64,000 bases of DNA from Paenibacillus physcomitrellae. Lineage in GTDB: Bacteria; Bacillota; Bacilli; Paenibacillales; Paenibacillaceae. Both the position numbers and the translations under genes were made by a program. A model generated the notes under the pieces. It saw nothing but the letters and a program-made list of their open reading frames with translations. It searched no databases and was not told the DNA's origin. Location: NCBI RefSeq assembly GCF_002240225.1, contig NZ_CP022584.1:744001-808000 (forward strand). Reading direction: 5' to 3'. This document shows positions 61,863 to 64,000 of this stretch, piece by piece. Positions within the stretch are counted from its first letter, which is position 1; each line of letters begins with the position of its first letter.

Positions 61863-62006
61863 ATGAAAACCTGCTTCCCGCTTGCTCTTCTTATTCTTTG
61901 GTTTCCTGTTCCTCCGCCGTTGTTATTGCAGCCTGTTTGGCCTCCAATATTCCCGGTTATAAACATTAACGTAGCTGCAATCCACACACCATAAGGAGGA
62001 ACTCGA

Positions 62007-62855
62007 ATGTTTTATCACATCAAAGAACTCCAATTTCGGGCGAAGCCGGAGAAACCCGATCCGGTCTATGCCAGAAAGCTGCAGGAAGTGCTGGGCGGGC
62101 AATACGGTGAAATGTCCGTAATGATGCAGTATCTGTTCCAGGGTTTTAACTGCCGTGCCGAGCAAAAATACCGCGATATGCTTCTGGATATCGGAACCGA
62201 AGAAATCGGCCACGTCGAAATGCTGAGCACCATGATTGCCCAGCTGCTGGACGGCGCTCCCGCTGATCAGGCGGAGGAAGCGGCCAAAGATCCGATCATT
62301 GCCGCAGCGCTCGGCGGGATGAATCCGCAGCATGCGATCGTAACCGGATTAGGCGCGGCGCCTACCGACAGCAACGGTTACCCTTGGAACAGTAAATATA
62401 TCGTTTCGTGCGGCAACCTGCTGGCCGATTTCCGCGCCAATCTGAATGCCGAATCTCAAGGGCTTCTACAGGTAGTTCGTTTGTACGAGCAGACGACAGA
62501 CCCCGGGATCCGCGACATGTTGTCCTTTATGATTGCCCGTGACATCATGCACCAGAATCAGTGGCTGGCCGCGATTGAAGAAATCGAACAGATGGACGGA
62601 CCTATCGTTCCGGCTTCCTTCCCTAGAGAACGTGCGGTGGAAGAAGCTACGCGGCAGTTCCTGAACTTCTCGGAAGGCGAAGAAAGCCGTCAGGGACGCT
62701 GGGCCAGCGGACCTTTGCCGGATGGCACAGGGAACTTCGAATATGTGGTCAAACCTCAGCCAGAAGGTCAGATTCCGATTCTCGGTCCTGCTCCGGACCA
62801 TCAGCACAGCGCCCCTGGTGTCAAACCCTATGTAGCCAATCCAGGGAAATCATGA
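62007..62855 (+). CDS. Manganese catalase
   Basis: The 282-residue ferritin-like protein shows the dimanganese ligands Glu35 (GQYGEMSVMMQY), Glu66 and His69 (IGTEEIGHVEM), a Glu in ANLNAESQG and a His in ARDIMHQNQW. It splits hydrogen peroxide in the cytoplasm. The C-terminus after about 230 is the usual Gly/Pro-rich tail. ATG follows AAGGAGGAA. It stands alone and ends before a terminator. Confidence 0.93.
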   Translation: MFYHIKELQFRAKPEKPDPVYARKLQEVLGGQYGEMSVMMQYLFQGFNCRAEQKYRDMLLDIGTEEIGHVEMLSTMIAQLLDGAPADQAEEAAKDPIIAAALGGMNPQHAIVTGLGAAPTDSNGYPWNSKYIVSCGNLLADFRANLNAESQGLLQVVRLYEQTTDPGIRDMLSFMIARDIMHQNQWLAAIEEIEQMDGPIVPASFPRERAVEEATRQFLNFSEGEESRQGRWASGPLPDGTGNFEYVVKPQPEGQIPILGPAPDHQHSAPGVKPYVANPGKS

Positions 62856-62895
62856 ATCCGCACAATAAACTTAAATAATTAACCGCATTAAAATA

Positions 62896-62925
62896 AAGAG
62901 AGACGCTGCTTTCGGCGTCTCTCTT
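62896..62925. terminator. Bidirectional terminator between catalase and zinc-protein genes
   Basis: AAGAGAGACGC and GCGTCTCTCTT form a perfect 11-base stem with an eight-base loop. It serves the convergent genes at 62007-62855 and 62963-63979. Confidence 0.78.
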
Positions 62926-62962
62926 CTTAGTCTTTCTGAAAGAAAACTTAATGTAAAGCAAT

Positions 62963-63979
62963 CTATTCGTTAAGCGCCGTCTTCAAAGCTTCCAGATTCT
63001 GACGCATAATGCCGATATAGTCCAAACCGTTAGCTTGATCTTCGGCGGTCAAACCTTCAATCGGATTCAGAACAGCCGATTTCGCTCCGATCTCCTTGGA
63101 GATCGTATCCGCAACACTGGAAGACACCAAAGTCTCAAAGAAAATCGTCTTCACATTATGTTCTTTGGCGAAGTCTACAATTTCCGCCATTTTGGCAGCG
63201 GACGGCTCCTGTTCCGGAGACAATCCGGCAATCGGCACTTGAGTCAGGCCATATTCCTTGGCGAGGTATCCAAAGGCAGCATGCTGGGTAATGAAATCTT
63301 TCCGTTTGACGTCTTTCAGACCGTCTTTAAAGTCCTGATCGAGCTGCTGCAATTGAGCCACATAAGCGTCTGCGTTCGCTTTGTAAGTATCGGCATGATT
63401 CGGATCAACCTGAGCCAGTCCCTGCTCGATATTCCCTACTTCCTTAATGGCGAGTGCCGGAGACAGCCAGACGTGCGGATCCAGTCCGCCGTGGTCATGC
63501 TCTTCTTCCTGCCCTTCATCATGTCCCTCTTCTTCCTCTTCTTCCACAAAGCCGTCCATAATGTCTAGACCTTTGCTCGCTTCAATCGTTGTCAAATTGC
63601 CGCCTGTAGCACTGGAGGTCACCTGATCCACCCAGCCTTCCAATCCGGCACCGTTATAGATCAGAACATCAGCATCTGTAATTTCCGCCAGGTCTTTGGC
63701 TGTCGGCTCCCAATCATGAGGTTCGACATCCGGCGGAATCAGGCTCTCCACATCGGCCAGATCGCCGGCCACATGACGGGTAAATTCATACATCGGATAG
63801 AAGCTTGTCTTGATTTGAAGCTTTTCGGTTGAAGCGGAAGTCGACGTTTCCGGCTGACCGGATGCAGAAGGCGTGCCCCCATTATTAGCAGACTGGTTAT
63901 TGTTATTAGAGCTGCAGCCTGCTGCCAGCAGCACCACAGACAAAGATAAAGCAGCAAGCACGTGTTTCGGTGATTTCAT
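62963..63979 (-). CDS. znuA: Zinc/manganese ABC transporter substrate-binding lipoprotein (ZnuA-like)
   Basis: The 338-residue protein has a lipoprotein signal with lipobox LAAGC (Cys near 22), a Ser/Asn-rich linker, and a cluster A-I metal-binding fold. Metal ligands are in VEPHDWEPT, LDPHVWLSP and ITQHAAFGYL, with Glu in FFETLV. A Glu/His-rich loop (EEGHDEGQEEEHDHG) before DPHVWLSP is typical of zinc-specific members. ATG follows AAGGGGT. The partner ATPase and permease are not downstream here; they may lie beyond the window. Confidence 0.9.
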   Translation of the reverse strand: MKSPKHVLAALSLSVVLLAAGCSSNNNNQSANNGGTPSASGQPETSTSASTEKLQIKTSFYPMYEFTRHVAGDLADVESLIPPDVEPHDWEPTAKDLAEITDADVLIYNGAGLEGWVDQVTSSATGGNLTTIEASKGLDIMDGFVEEEEEEGHDEGQEEEHDHGGLDPHVWLSPALAIKEVGNIEQGLAQVDPNHADTYKANADAYVAQLQQLDQDFKDGLKDVKRKDFITQHAAFGYLAKEYGLTQVPIAGLSPEQEPSAAKMAEIVDFAKEHNVKTIFFETLVSSSVADTISKEIGAKSAVLNPIEGLTAEDQANGLDYIGIMRQNLEALKTALNE

Positions 63980-64000
63980 AAATCGATTACCCCTTTTTTA

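Noticed and set aside
1-64000. rRNA, tRNA, riboswitch and phage structural genes
   Set aside because: I looked for tRNA-like cloverleaf ends, 16S/23S signature stretches, T-box and SAM-type leader motifs, and phage head or tail genes, and saw none by eye. A covariance-model scan would be needed to exclude small RNAs.

Overview
The window looks like chromosomal DNA of a Paenibacillus-like member of the Bacillales. The grounds are strong AGGAGG-type ribosome binding sites, frequent GTG and TTG starts, many AraC regulators, a secreted protein anchored by three SLH domains, and plant- or algal-polysaccharide enzymes of the kind that genus carries. I saw no rRNA, tRNA, riboswitch or CRISPR array.

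Left part (1-11.7 kb): a carbohydrate locus. It has the tail of an AraC regulator, a GH36 and a GH95 glycosidase, a divergent AraC regulator, and a five-gene translationally coupled operon: COG3618 lactonase, UxaB, UxaA, L-galactose dehydrogenase-like aldo/keto reductase, LgoD-like Zn dehydrogenase. Read together the genes give a full route from terminal L-galactose residues to 2-keto-3-deoxy-D-gluconate (KDG): L-galactose > L-galactonolactone > L-galactonate > D-tagaturonate > D-altronate > KDG.

Middle-left (11.7-32 kb): small regulator/enzyme pairs (XRE/PatB-type lyase, TetR/SnoaL protein, MerR/epimerase, AraC/SDR, MerR/patatin), a secreted amidase, a coproporphyrinogen oxidase, one IS3-family element, and many gene fragments (lpdA, M16C peptidase, aldo/keto reductases, GH3 beta-glucosidase).

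32-37.7 kb: one 1866-residue secreted protein made of two tandem CBM9-esterase units, a fibronectin III domain and three SLH domains.

37.7-51.5 kb: a decaying accessory region. It holds tyrosine recombinase remnants, broken DinB, DUF1348, SDR, Na+/H+ antiporter, quinone reductase and FecCD genes. Among them is an apparently live cluster of two aldehyde dehydrogenases, an MFS transporter, a TetR regulator and an ABM-fold monooxygenase. Six copies of a GGAAT-N4-ATTCC palindrome lie there, and two promoters are each bracketed by a pair of them.

Right part (51.5-64 kb): an old yellow enzyme/ArsR pair, an AraC/SDR pair, a DinB protein, then the hexuronate operon uxuA-uxuB-uxaC with a divergent GntR repressor and palindromic operators, a manganese catalase and a zinc-binding lipoprotein (ZnuA-like). 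The uxu operon and the L-galactose operon both end in KDG; the enzymes that use KDG are not in the window.
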